A DNA stretch of 50,401 nucleotides from Bacteroidia bacterium. GTDB taxonomy: Bacteria > Bacteroidota > Bacteroidia > B-17B0 > Aurantibacillaceae. Of this stretch, positions 29,501 through 36,176 are shown one piece after another; the stretch's first letter is position 1, and each line of letters opens with the position of its first letter. Location of the stretch: NCBI GenBank assembly GCA_016787895.1, contig JAEUTN010000009.1, positions 1-50,401 on the forward strand. Reading direction: 5' to 3'. The notes below the pieces were generated by a model. The model made no database searches. It saw only the letters and a list, made by a program, of their open reading frames with translations, and was not told where the DNA came from. A program made the position numbers and the translations under genes.

Positions 29501-30355
29501 ATAGGAAACATTTAAGTTGTACTGGGCCAGGGTGCGAATACCAGCGGCAGGACTCACCGCTCCACCTCCACCAAAATTTAAAATTTGATTTCCGCTAAGC
29601 AGTGAATTTCCACCCACATCGTTATTGCTGTCTGCCAGACTAAAGGGTGAAGCGGCAGCATATCCAATCAGCGCAATGCCGATGTTGCAGTTCTGAATGG
29701 TGTTTCCGTAAAAACGATTGTTGGAATGGCTACCCGAACTTGCAGTTACCGTTAGCACCGTAGTTTGACTTCCAATCAAACTATTCACAAGGTTAATGCC
29801 TCTTGACCCGTCAACAGCAGGCCCCGCACCTGCCGCATTGTTGGTTCGGTTCAAGGTGATGTTGCAATTCAGTATGCTGTTATTTTGACATCCATCAGCG
29901 GCATTGGCTTTAAAAAAACCAAAACCATATTCCATCGTAGCCGGATTGGCCGCATTCAGGTCCTGAAGATCGATGCCATCAACGGTAATGTAATCACAAC
30001 CTACAAAATGCCAGATACCGTCCTGCACTGCAGTTCCAGGAGTACGGGTTCCGCCTGAATAAGCCGTGATAAGTGGGTTGCTGCCGATTCCGGTTCGTTG
30101 AAAGGTAATGGTATTCACCGAAGTGCCGCTGACACTCAGCGTGTATCCGCCAACCGGGGCCGTTTCTGTATAACCCGCATTGATTGTAATCAAAACAGGT
30201 CCATTTACCCCCAAGGTATTTAGTGCATTAATTGCAGCAGCCAGGTTGGGATATCCGCCCGGAATGTTGAAGGTGCCACTGAGCTGAGCTAAAAATGGCT
30301 TTGCAAAAAAAAGCAAACCAAAAAACAAAACAATGACGCGTAATTTTCCTTTCAT
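20543..30355 (-). CDS. Giant beta-helix repeat surface protein with T9SS sorting domain
   Basis: One uninterrupted 3270-residue frame. A signal peptide (about 1-23) ends FLAQ. Residues of about 30 to 2350 are made of beta-helix coils. Most are near-repeats of 31-36 residues of the type S-x-N-x-[IF], polar turns, then a [FY]xIYN-x-G strand, roughly sixty by eye, differing enough at DNA level that they are not recent copies. A segment ending PDIGSDEYNQ (about 2498-2507) closes the helix. Ig-like/PKD-type domains (about 2508-3190) follow, with repeats such as LCAGQNITL, LCSGNSVQL, ICVGNVATL. A T9SS type A sorting domain (about 3195-3270, FYVYPNPSSG) ends it. It is probably a surface adhesin or polysaccharide-binding fibre; no catalytic residues are recognised. 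Confidence 0.9.
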   Translation of the reverse strand: MKGKLRVIVLFFGLLFFAKPFLAQLSGTFNIPGGYPNLAAAINALNTLGVNGPVLITINAGYTETAPVGGYTLSVSGTSVNTITFQRTGIGSNPLITAYSGGTRTPGTAVQDGIWHFVGCDYITVDGIDLQDLNAANPATMEYGFGFFKANAADGCQNNSILNCNITLNRTNNAAGAGPAVDGSRGINLVNSLIGSQTTVLTVTASSGSHSNNRFYGNTIQNCNIGIALIGYAAASPFSLADSNNDVGGNSLLSGNQILNFGGGGAVSPAAGIRTLAQYNLNVSYNTFNNNNGAGLNHTATLRGIYLNTAQSANVTVLNNSLTLIGGGTNAQVSVIENLSGATAASNSVIIENNLITNCSNPNNINGAFYSIYNNGASSSYLSISGNTFTNNTITSANGSAFFVYNNAAVANVIRFNSNLFTACTSSASTTGLTYILYNNANTAAAFEACSNTYSGNINHSNSGPTYFIYNALPTAGNITFTNNLVSGNTFTTTSGNFFGIQNAGTSTGNIDLSNNTFSGNTISSASGAVFSVYNTGTTSGYTEMSNNQFSSETASISTSGSYYGIYNNAASASSIIIGNNQFQALQFSTGTGSVHLIYNRGPVSTTFAANSIEYNSIGSCTFNSASTSPFLGIYNSLLSSGILSISHNTITNVVWNSLSSTKYLIINNGVVSNTLDINNNSISACTNTINTTGSFYGVYNTGLCNGDLIIRNNQFNAVSGAASSGVTGLIFNNASVAGTRSFTNNLLANCQFSASGTGEFNGIYNSGSNSAQVHLSVNTFSNLSVQRFTGAAYLIQNTGPVATTIGTVNIVGNLVDTYTGNFLSSGSFFGLYNNGVSSQMLNISTNTFVNSVNTVSTGANHLIYNRGALTNSFATVLFLNNSISNYTFNANANGGFFGLYNNGVSVGDLFIVSNTLSTLYFTSTLSTRHMIFNSGAASGSVNLNLNEFDNINATTNTSGAFFFVNNTGSSALGTALNANRIINSQLNSSTGDMNAIRNAGASTASVQICDNWIQNLNTQHTAGGVFYGLYNDAASCSTLSVLQNTIANCLRQSANGANFWIYSRGTGATTMNVTELNSNQLQSLQHTVTGNGANYGILSGGGVLNQLSINSNTISSVQWSSLNANRFLLANTSLVNNSTLIQNNELSGVTSSINTTAGFYGIYNAVAASLAQLNVSGNTIQNLELSSSSGPVLLLSSSGTQSAGVNISANTIRNYTISSSGSGDITGISNASASASLITVNSNTLSDAVLAHSTGSICDIYNAASATGSILLQQNRVFNQTSAAAGGGAKFVIYNNVAGTSSLSISSNSITNHQHTAVNGPVYFLYNRGTLATTFDVVSVNDNVLDANTVITGTTFPNLNYVIYNNGVRNTYLSINSNTISNFNWQTGLSDRYLIYNTSTSTTGISLQNNFIENHNSPNNTLGAFYGIFNNSQNSTALSMNTNWINQIQSMSTTGRMYLLLNSGQLSNSVTISSNTLSNCSILSNTNTSFFAIYNSPVNSNLHLIDANTIVNHSLSTGNGTMGLIFNTGVSTNTVNQIIISNNTISGNTHSASLNGPYFGISNTTIFSNSLSLFANIISNINSPLTASNRFMYNNTGGASALISIKQNSLSNITFTNGTSGAFYGVNNSGACPGTLEITGNTLDQMHLSSTTGIHYGIYNNGAVSGNRILDGNTISNLTFTSGTLGTFYPMFNQSSNSQSLSISSNTLSNTNINTHSVSIYLIYNTGLASTTVNSIQFDNNLINGGLHKIDTLAAYYGVFNNLVNAQSVSLSNNRFNNHVLNVQEGLRYMVYNTARSSSVTALNGNQFSGCTYQDSLSTSFYGIYNSGSFSTLLQMNNNTYSTSTIATKSSSLYLIYNSAITGSNLTQAELNGNSLTANTFSISQNRPLYMVYQNGDTIASVQMNNNQITTNTIQVPSGNNYPVYNSGPILNSLNIDGNLITQNLNLGNATGDVYGVYNSAEVAQALSMSSNTVSANRSEHVSGNTCLICNTGLVNTGISLNNNTLGHIFNNPLSPYLGIFNGIWSSQSATNTQVGINGNVFSGLTFSTITGLGPLYFIRTTSNPSLLNINNNQFTSLQLRNAGAHYFIHNSGNVQSALTVNSNTLSGYTRLSSGSADLYFYYADAQNVPAACTQSISANVISTISSSVSGIGSFYGIYSIDGGLGSYPLKHIHQNRINAVNYNSSGDFLGIYANSLGDGGTAQGSSVNNNTITGINWSGNIFGIYHGIQSSPNQKVLIFSNDVNNLNSSGASSIVYPLCLNLTSNGLRVYKNKIYSIQATGASAVAHGIYVSNAGTTEIINNRVGGVLAPNSGILNPVNGIYVAGGSTVDIDYNTVYLNASSTAPNFNSNALYATTNPTVSLRNNILINLSIATGNGINAAYRRSTGSLLTYAGNSNRNVFYAGPVSANNLIYADPTNSISSLFALQNLLSPRENNSQKENTPFISTLGNSISFLMVDPALPSATESGALNLSGITDDFDAQIRQGNPGYAGTGSAPDIGSDEYNQALPPCSSVSSGTISPAASTLCAGQNITLQSTGFTFTSAGGVVHQWQSSTSAAGPFTTVVGGSAANKTEYSSGALSSGTLYFVLTSTCSNNAQTSVSNQATVVVLASPGASISAATTSLCSGNSVQLNLSTDIGSSFIWTGPSNYTSGVQSPTLSNVSTYGAGVYSVVVSAANGCSNSATYSLQVYPSVPAFSYNPVNPAICFGDSVLVSSSIPITSPTLVFNPQTTQNAANAYPAPYSMYYGGQKMQFIIQASELSTSGFVTGSPITSIEFPVLSLGAAWGNTIFHCQNFQISIGHTTLSSITSFQGPLNVVLPAYNFTPVAGGFNTHVFANPFIWDGQSNLIVETVFSNGIFGSAATSVVQYNSPTGFQSTVVYRADNQSFANIAAASFSNVNVGNARPDFRLNGTAVGSYTWSPALGLALTNSHFTQASPATSQIYTTALSNGFCSETNTVLIQVAQHPTVSIATTATLICVGNVATLTATGANSFTWNNGASNSVITVAPAGNATFVATGFNLPCPAVSAAVQLSVAPAILISAVSSSPVICAGETTTLYANGANTYTWSNGATASVTVVNPLVNTTYTVYGSNGPGCSAQQVISIISNSLPLLQANPPSFTVCPGEPVEFTASGAVSYTWLPVNLNSANLMVFPQNSTTYTLVGQGANQCKNTVLVQAFVDPCLGLHEEMAAPRFYVYPNPSSGMFTIHFESKEIKTIQVFTTDGLLLLNETSTSQQVLIDLKERARGFYVLKVHSGSRVSYFKLLLQ

Positions 30356-30376
30356 TTAGTGCTGGCGGACGATTAC

Positions 30377-30384
30377 CAAATATA
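30377..30384 (-). promoter_or_regulatory. -7 element of the giant beta-helix gene
   Basis: TATATTTG on the minus strand lies 21 bases before the start at 30355, a typical distance. No TTTG at the proper -33 distance was found, so control by an activator is possible. Confidence 0.4.
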
Positions 30385-30515
30385 GAAAAAATGCCTTAAA
30401 ATTAGACCATAACTTAGATTATATCGACTAAACTATTACTACAAACGATAAAAATTGGGGTTTATAGAGCAAAGTGTCCCTTCAGGGGGCGGCTTCTTTG
30501 CTTCTATTTTAGATG

Positions 30516-31451
30516 TCATATGGTTTTCATCCACGAAAAATTCTCTTTTATAATAGCAGCTTTGTTTTCTTTAAGGAATTGTAGAAAGGCTTCGGAAACC
30601 GGGGATAACTTTTTGTTTTTTAACCAGATGAGCCTCCATTGTGTAGTGATTGGTAAACCTGGAGTCTTTATAATTCTTAGCTGCCCATTTTGCAATTCAT
30701 TTCTAATCCCTATTAAAGGCACAATAGAATTTCCCAAACCTGCTATAACGGCTTGTTTAATGGCTTCATTAGACGTTAAAGCCATACGTTTGATTTCCTT
30801 AACCTTCTTTCTTTCCAAATAATTCTCCATTACAATCCGGGTACCCGATCCTTCTTCTCTAAACAAGAGGGTCATTTCATTAAGGCTTTGTGCAGGTTTT
30901 AGTTTGATGCTCATTTTACCTTTCTGTTCTTGCTTTCCACTTCCAACCAAATAAAGGTCGTTGTCCAGTAATATTTCCTGATTCAATTTACCTACATCAG
31001 GAATAATTGAAACAAGGGAAAAATCAACTTCATTGTTTTTGAGACTTTCAATAACTTTAGTTTTGTTGGTTACATCCATCAAAAGTTCCACCCCCTTGTT
31101 CTCCTGAACAAACTTGCTAAGAAAATAAGGCATGATATACTTTCCGGTTGATACCACTGAAATTTTTAATCTTCCTGTGAGTTGGCCTTTAAAGGCCATG
31201 GTTTTATAGTTAATGGCATACACCTCATTGATGACACGTTCGGCCATGTTATAAACCTCCATACCAAAATCAGTGATGTAGAGTTGCCTTCCTACTACCT
31301 CCGTTAAAGGAATTTCAAATTGGTCCTGAAAATTTTTCAGCTGAATAGACACGGCAGGTTGGGTCATGTGCAATTCTTCTGAGGCCCTTGTGACACTTTT
31401 TAATTGAACCACTTTAGCAAATACCTGCAACTGGTGAAGCGTATAATTCAT
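30516..31451 (-). CDS. LysR family transcriptional regulator
   Basis: The 311-residue protein has the LysR winged helix-turn-helix (about 1-60: LHQLQVFAKVVQLKSVTRASEELHMTQPAVSIQLKNF, given here by its key parts ASEELHMTQPAVS) and a type 2 periplasmic-binding-like effector domain (about 90-300) with REEGSGTR near residue 195-205, a CbbR/CysB-like feature. LysR regulators usually act on a divergent neighbour; here that is the membrane-protein / isocitrate dehydrogenase transcript. Inverted repeats in the 101-base gap (31459-31543) are the natural binding sites. The effector is unknown, though a TCA or carbon metabolite fits. Confidence 0.92.
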   Translation of the reverse strand: MNYTLHQLQVFAKVVQLKSVTRASEELHMTQPAVSIQLKNFQDQFEIPLTEVVGRQLYITDFGMEVYNMAERVINEVYAINYKTMAFKGQLTGRLKISVVSTGKYIMPYFLSKFVQENKGVELLMDVTNKTKVIESLKNNEVDFSLVSIIPDVGKLNQEILLDNDLYLVGSGKQEQKGKMSIKLKPAQSLNEMTLLFREEGSGTRIVMENYLERKKVKEIKRMALTSNEAIKQAVIAGLGNSIVPLIGIRNELQNGQLRIIKTPGLPITTQWRLIWLKNKKLSPVSEAFLQFLKENKAAIIKENFSWMKTI

Positions 31452-31458
31452 AACTATT

Positions 31459-31543
31459 TTTAATGTTTATTATAATAAAGATAAATATAAATATATGTAT
31501 TAAACTACCGAAATTTGTACTGTACGTATTTATAAACATTAAA
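31459..31543. promoter_or_regulatory. Divergent regulatory region with two operator-like palindromes
   Basis: TTTAATGTTTAT (31459-31470) recurs in inverted form as ATAAACATTAAA (31532-31543), a perfect 12-bp pair spaced by 61 bases. Overlapping the left arm is a perfect 14-base palindrome, TTTATTATAATAAA (31466-31479), with TTA-N6-TAA character like LysR boxes. The region separates the LysR start (31451) from the divergent ATG (31553). Binding by the LysR protein is inferred from position. Confidence 0.6.
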
Positions 31544-31552
31544 TCTCACATC

Positions 31553-32167
31553 ATGAATACCAACTTGGAATTAGACAACAGCAAAAAAAGGCTGATTTTC
31601 ATGCTTAGCTTCGGACTGGCATGCGGTCTATTTTTAGTATTACTTACTAAAGTGAATCATCCCGTCCATCTGGCCATTCAGGAATTAGTCTCCTACTCTG
31701 CCCAACATTACTTTATCAGTGGATTTGTTTTGCTGCTGATTTGCGTGTTGGTTTTAAGAGCCTTTGTTGTACCTAACCCAACGAGACCTCTTGAAAAAAA
31801 CGTTTTGATTAACAGAAGAACAAGAACCCAAAAACGTTTGTACCGTTTGTTTTTACAACGTATCCGGCTGATAAAAGAACTTAAAAAGAGAAACGAACCG
31901 GCCATCCAAAGTAAACCGGTAAATACCATAGATGCCGACAATTTTGAAGTATTGAATGATGAACTTCAGATTCGTCAGCGTGAAAAAGACCTGAAACTTG
32001 CCATGGCCATGTGTAAAAAAAATAACCATGAAGTTAAACTGACCTTTAATTATATGGGCCTTACAAGAACCAAGAATACCACACTATGGCATTACGACGA
32101 AAAATACGTTATGCTTAAAGGGGGGATAGTATTACCAGTAAACAGTATTTATAAAATAGAATTATAA
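31553..32167 (+). CDS. Small two-helix membrane protein, unknown function
   Basis: From ATG 31553 the product has 204 residues. An upstream in-frame ATG (31463) would add an AT-rich, Ile/Lys-only stretch across the operator and is rejected. Two hydrophobic helices (about residues 14-32 and 52-71) precede a basic cytoplasmic region (about 72-110, Arg/Lys-rich) and a C-terminal beta-rich piece (about 150-204). No known family is recognised. It precedes isocitrate dehydrogenase by 6 bases and probably shares its LysR control, so a role linked to that enzyme is possible. Confidence 0.7.
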   Translation: MNTNLELDNSKKRLIFMLSFGLACGLFLVLLTKVNHPVHLAIQELVSYSAQHYFISGFVLLLICVLVLRAFVVPNPTRPLEKNVLINRRTRTQKRLYRLFLQRIRLIKELKKRNEPAIQSKPVNTIDADNFEVLNDELQIRQREKDLKLAMAMCKKNNHEVKLTFNYMGLTRTKNTTLWHYDEKYVMLKGGIVLPVNSIYKIEL

Positions 32168-32173
32168 ACCATT

Positions 32174-33610
32174 ATGACCAGAATAACAATTGCAAAAGGG
32201 GATGGCATCGGCCCCGAAATTATGGATGCCACCATTAAAGTATTAGAAGCCGCGGGTGCTCAAATCGAAATTGATGAAATTGAAGTAGGAGAAAAAGTGT
32301 ATTTGTCGGGTAACACCTCCGGTATTTCGAAAGAGGCCTGGAGTATGATACGAAAAAACAAAGTGTTTTTAAAAGCGCCCATCACTACTCCACAAGGCGG
32401 AGGATACAAAAGCCTTAATGTAACCACCCGAAAAATGCTTGGTTTATACGCTAATGTTAGACCCTGTGTTAGTCTGCATCCATTCGTTGACACAAAACAT
32501 CCGGTCATGGATCTAGTGATTATCCGTGAAAATGAAGAAGACCTCTATGCCGGCATTGAGCACCAGCAAACCGATGAAGTGGTGCAATGCTTAAAATTAA
32601 TCAGCATCCCGGGATGCGAAAAAATCATACGTTACGCCTTTGAATACGCAAAACAGTATGGACGTAAAAAAGTCACCTGTTTTTCAAAAGACAACATCAT
32701 GAAACAATCGGATGGGCTGTTTCATGCTGTGTTTGATGAAATAGGGAATGACTACCCTGAAATTGATAAAGAACATTGGATTATTGATATCGGCGCTGCA
32801 AAAATGGCCGATACTCCTGAGGCTTTCGATGTTATTGTAACCCTAAATCTTTACGGGGACGTGATTTCTGATATTGCCGCCCAAATTGCAGGGTCGGTTG
32901 GACTTGCAGGCTCAGCCAATATTGGTGAAGAGTGTGCCATGTTTGAAGCCATACACGGCTCAGCCCCAAGAAGAGCAGGTCAGAATGTGGCCAACCCATC
33001 CGGGCTTTTACAAGGCGCCATTCTTATGCTCAACCATATTGGACAAAATGAGGTTGCTGAAAAAATACACAATGCCTGGCTGAAAACGCTCGAAGACGGT
33101 GTGCATACCTACGACATATACAAAGAGAACGTAAGCAAACAAAAAGTAGGTACCTATCAGTTCGCTGAGGCCATCATTGCACGCCTGGGTCAAAAACCCA
33201 ACACGTTAAAATCCATTAAATACAACAACTCAGGAGCTCTTCAATTAAAACCCTACGTTAGAAAGGGATCGGCAGAAAAAGAATTGGTAGGCATGGATGT
33301 ATTCTTGCATTGGAAAGGAATGGATGTTGAAGAATTGGGCCAACTGATCTCTAGTATCACCTCGAACAACCTCGAAATAAATATGATTACGAACAGGGGC
33401 ATTAAAGTATGGCCCGATGGGTTTAAAGAAACATTTTGTACCGATCACTGGAGGTGCCGCTTTAAAGCAAAAAACGGAAAAAAAGTTGAAAAATCTGAAC
33501 TCCTGAGCCTACTCACCGAAGCCAACCAGAAAGGCCTGGATGTGATAAAAACTGAAAATCTGTATACCTTTAATGGAAAGGCAGGATTTTCTCTTGGTCA
33601 GGGACAATAA
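32174..33610 (+). CDS. icd: NADP-dependent isocitrate dehydrogenase, Thermus type
   Basis: The enzyme oxidatively decarboxylates isocitrate to 2-oxoglutarate in the TCA cycle. The 478-residue length and long C-terminal extension (about 340-478) match the Thermus thermophilus-type enzyme rather than the 415-residue E. coli form. Visible are the N-terminal GDGIGPEI, the substrate Arg/Ser region, and the metal-binding NLYGDVISDIAAQIAGS (about 226-242) followed by the HGSAPRRAGQNVANP loop that contacts the cofactor. Cofactor choice is inferred from family resemblance, not proven. It is the second gene of a LysR-divergent unit. Confidence 0.92.
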   Translation: MTRITIAKGDGIGPEIMDATIKVLEAAGAQIEIDEIEVGEKVYLSGNTSGISKEAWSMIRKNKVFLKAPITTPQGGGYKSLNVTTRKMLGLYANVRPCVSLHPFVDTKHPVMDLVIIRENEEDLYAGIEHQQTDEVVQCLKLISIPGCEKIIRYAFEYAKQYGRKKVTCFSKDNIMKQSDGLFHAVFDEIGNDYPEIDKEHWIIDIGAAKMADTPEAFDVIVTLNLYGDVISDIAAQIAGSVGLAGSANIGEECAMFEAIHGSAPRRAGQNVANPSGLLQGAILMLNHIGQNEVAEKIHNAWLKTLEDGVHTYDIYKENVSKQKVGTYQFAEAIIARLGQKPNTLKSIKYNNSGALQLKPYVRKGSAEKELVGMDVFLHWKGMDVEELGQLISSITSNNLEINMITNRGIKVWPDGFKETFCTDHWRCRFKAKNGKKVEKSELLSLLTEANQKGLDVIKTENLYTFNGKAGFSLGQGQ

Positions 33611-33653
33611 TCAAATTGAATCCACTCATTTAGTATCATTAAATATTTAAATC

Positions 33654-33920
33654 ATGAAAATCACGCTTTTGAAAGGAAGTTTCTCTCCAAAGGATCTTCA
33701 GGACATTATCACTCAAATGATACATGCGAAAATAAAGTACCATGAAAAGAAGATTGCTGATGATGACAATGAAGAAACCGTAAAAATGAGAGAAAAACGC
33801 ATCATTTCGCTTCAGAAAGACCTTTACGAACTGCGGGAGGCCTTGAGCGAAACAAAAAAATTGGTGAATGCGGAGGCTGAAATTCACATTTCCATTCCGG
33901 TTGCTGCAAGCAAAATCTAA
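33654..33920 (+). CDS. Small coiled-coil protein, unknown function
   Basis: The 88-residue protein is mostly helical and heptad-like (about residues 13-72), rich in Lys, Glu and Asp, without signal peptide or Cys. The ATG follows the isocitrate dehydrogenase stop by about 43 bases and the stop is 5 bases before the next gene, so it is likely co-transcribed. I do not recognise a family. Codon use matches its neighbours, and the frame has normal composition, so it is probably real. Confidence 0.65.
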   Translation: MKITLLKGSFSPKDLQDIITQMIHAKIKYHEKKIADDDNEETVKMREKRIISLQKDLYELREALSETKKLVNAEAEIHISIPVAASKI

Positions 33921-33925
33921 TTTCG

Positions 33926-34771
33926 ATGCATGAGGTGTTTCACCAAAGGCAAATTGTTATTGCAACCAAGCATGGTAAAGAACAGGAAATTGCTCCACGC
34001 CTGATAGCCAGTTTTAATGCTGAAAGTATTTTGTTGCCCGGATTTGACACTGATCTGTTTGGAACATTTACCGGTGAAATAGAGCGGAAAGCAGACCCTT
34101 TCGAAACCGCCAGATTAAAGTGCCAGAAGGCGATGGAACTCAGCGACTGCGATATTGGCATTTCAAGCGAAGGCTCTTTTGGTCCACACCCTCAGCTATT
34201 TTTTGCTCCGGCCGACTTCGAAATCATTTATCTTTTCGATAAAAAAAACAACATCGAAATCGCAGCTCAAAAAATCAGCACCCAAACTAATTTTAATGCA
34301 AGTGAAATTTCGAGTTATGCAGAAGTGCTAGAATTTGCTAAAGCTGCGAAATTCCCTGAGCACGGCCTTATTTTGAGAAAATCAAAACACGAAAAAAAAG
34401 ATGTTTTTAAGGACATCACAAATTTTGATCAACTCCAAGAAACCACGCACTTTTTGCTTGCAAAGTACCCCAAGGCATTTATTGAAACCGACATGCGTGC
34501 TATGAGAAACCCTGACCGCATGCTGGTCATCGGGCAAACCATGGACGAGTTAATCAAAAAAATGAGCTCACATTGCCCTCAATGCCATCGTCCGGGTTTT
34601 TCAGTCACTAGCGCCGAACCGGGGCTTCGATGTTCAGCTTGTGGAATACCCACCAGATCAACCCTTGCTCATGTGTATGAATGTTCAGGGTGTCATTATT
34701 TGGAGAAAAAACCACACCCCAATGGCATAGAACAAGAAGACCCAATGTATTGCGATTTTTGCAATCCCTGA
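33926..34771 (+). CDS. DUF6671 family protein with C-terminal zinc ribbon
   Basis: The 281-residue cytoplasmic protein matches DUF6671 as I recall it: an N-terminal QIVIATKHGKEQEIAP segment and an internal ISSEGSFGPHP motif (about 79-89) that look like an active or ligand-binding site. The C-terminal part (about 208-281) holds four CxxC-type pairs (CPQCHRPG, CSACG, CSGCH, CDFC), enough for two zinc sites. Function is unknown. It ends the transcript that starts at 31553. Confidence 0.75.
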   Translation: MHEVFHQRQIVIATKHGKEQEIAPRLIASFNAESILLPGFDTDLFGTFTGEIERKADPFETARLKCQKAMELSDCDIGISSEGSFGPHPQLFFAPADFEIIYLFDKKNNIEIAAQKISTQTNFNASEISSYAEVLEFAKAAKFPEHGLILRKSKHEKKDVFKDITNFDQLQETTHFLLAKYPKAFIETDMRAMRNPDRMLVIGQTMDELIKKMSSHCPQCHRPGFSVTSAEPGLRCSACGIPTRSTLAHVYECSGCHYLEKKPHPNGIEQEDPMYCDFCNP

Positions 34772-34815
34772 ATGCATTAAAGTTCAACCACCTTTAAAAA
34801 TTTTACTTATTTCTT

Positions 34816-34847
34816 AAATAAAAAAGCCATCCTTTTGGGATGGCTTT
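34816..34847 (-). terminator. metK terminator, possibly bidirectional
   Basis: A 10-bp perfect stem (AAAGCCATCC 34823-34832 with GGATGGCTTT 34838-34847) and a 5-base loop lie about 20 bases past the metK stop. The long A run on the left becomes a T run on the minus strand. A shorter T run on the right may also stop the plus-strand unit ending at 34771. Confidence 0.85.
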
Positions 34848-34865
34848 ATCCATTTAGTTTAATGC

Positions 34866-36119
34866 TTATTTTAATTTAAAAGCAGCCTTCACTTTGGCCA
34901 CGTAATCCAGCTTCTCCCAGGTAAACAATTCCACCTTCATGGTTTTGCTTTTTCCATCAGGACTGGTAAAGGTTTTAGTTACAGTTTCGTTCTTGCGGCC
35001 CATGTGTCCGTAAGCAGCAGTTTCGCTGTACATAGGGGTGCGTAATTTCAAACGCTGCTCGATAAAATAAGGGCGCATGTCGAACACCTTTTCAACAATT
35101 TTCGCAATTTCTCCGTCGGTCATTTTAACTTTCGCCGTACCGTATGTGTTGATGTAAATGCCCATAGGCTGAGCTACCCCAATGGCATAAGACACCTGCA
35201 CTAAAACCTCTGAACAAACACCGGCCGCTACTAAGTTTTTTGCAATGTGACGCGTAGCATAAGCTGCTGAACGGTCTACTTTGCTTGGATCTTTTCCAGA
35301 GAAAGCCCCACCGCCGTGAGCTCCTTTTCCGCCATAGGTATCCACAATAATCTTACGTCCGGTTAAACCGGTATCACCATGAGGACCACCAATCACAAAC
35401 TTTCCGGTTGGATTGATGTGGTAATTGATTTTGTTGTTAAACAAATGCGCGTATTTCGGATAATTTTTCTTTACACGCGGAATGAGAATTTCAATGATGT
35501 CTTTTTTAATCTTCGCCAGCATTTTAGGCTCTGTATCAAAATCATCATGTTGGGTTGAAACCACAATAGCGTCGATTCTTACGGGTTGATTGTTGTCGTT
35601 GTACTCAAGGGTCACTTGAGATTTTGCATCCGGACGCAGGTATTTAATTTGTTTGTTCTCGCGGCGCAATGCAGCCAGTTCAAGCAAAATGCCATGAGCC
35701 AGATCCAAAGCCAGAGGCATGTAATTATCGGTTTCGTTTGTCGCGTAACCAAACATCATGCCCTGATCACCGGCACCTTGTTCTTCCTTTTTTTGACGTT
35801 CAACACCCTGGTTAATGTCCTGCGATTGCTCATGAATAGCGGAGAGTACACCACAGGAATTTGCTTCAAACATATACTCCGCTTTGGTATAACCAATTTT
35901 GCGGATCACCTGGCGGGCAATTTCCTGTACATCCAGATAGGTTTTTGATTTAACCTCACCGGCTAGGATTACCTGACCGGTTGTTACAAGCGTTTCGCAG
36001 GCTACTTTTGATGAAGGATCAAAAGCCAAAAAATTGTCAATTAACGCGTCTGAAATTTGGTCGGCAACTTTGTCCGGATGACCTTCTGAAACTGATTCTG
36101 AGGTGAATAAATAACCCAT
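34866..36119 (-). CDS. metK: S-adenosylmethionine synthase
   Basis: MetK makes S-adenosylmethionine from methionine and ATP in the cytoplasm. The 417-residue protein shows [18 protein letters not shown] at the start, the [10 protein letters not shown] signature (hexapeptide near residue 119-128), the glycine-rich loop [16 protein letters not shown] near 268-283 and the closing KVDRSAAY. It runs minus, with a promoter at 36166-36173 overlapping the end of the pssA frame and its own terminator, so it is a single-gene unit. Confidence 0.97.
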   Translation of the reverse strand: MGYLFTSESVSEGHPDKVADQISDALIDNFLAFDPSSKVACETLVTTGQVILAGEVKSKTYLDVQEIARQVIRKIGYTKAEYMFEANSCGVLSAIHEQSQDINQGVERQKKEEQGAGDQGMMFGYATNETDNYMPLALDLAHGILLELAALRRENKQIKYLRPDAKSQVTLEYNDNNQPVRIDAIVVSTQHDDFDTEPKMLAKIKKDIIEILIPRVKKNYPKYAHLFNNKINYHINPTGKFVIGGPHGDTGLTGRKIIVDTYGGKGAHGGGAFSGKDPSKVDRSAAYATRHIAKNLVAAGVCSEVLVQVSYAIGVAQPMGIYINTYGTAKVKMTDGEIAKIVEKVFDMRPYFIEQRLKLRTPMYSETAAYGHMGRKNETVTKTFTSPDGKSKTMKVELFTWEKLDYVAKVKAAFKLK

Positions 36120-36165
36120 TGTTTTGAACTGTTTTTAGTTATGTTGAAGTTTAAAAATTGATTGA

Positions 36166-36173
36166 CAAAAATA
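36166..36173 (-). promoter_or_regulatory. metK promoter (-7 element)
   Basis: TATTTTTG on the minus strand, with TTTC 18 bases upstream (36195-36192) inside the 3' end of pssA. The predicted transcript would have a leader of about 40 bases. No SAM riboswitch-like structure fits into so short a leader. Confidence 0.5.
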
Positions 36174-36176
36174 GAA

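Noticed and set aside
20543..30355. The many-fold repeated stretch considered as a CRISPR array or transposon cluster
   Set aside because: The repetition is at protein level with diverged DNA in a single open frame with signal peptide and sorting domain.
36120..36176. A SAM riboswitch before metK
   Set aside because: The leader is only about 40-55 bases and AT-rich, too short for any known SAM riboswitch fold.
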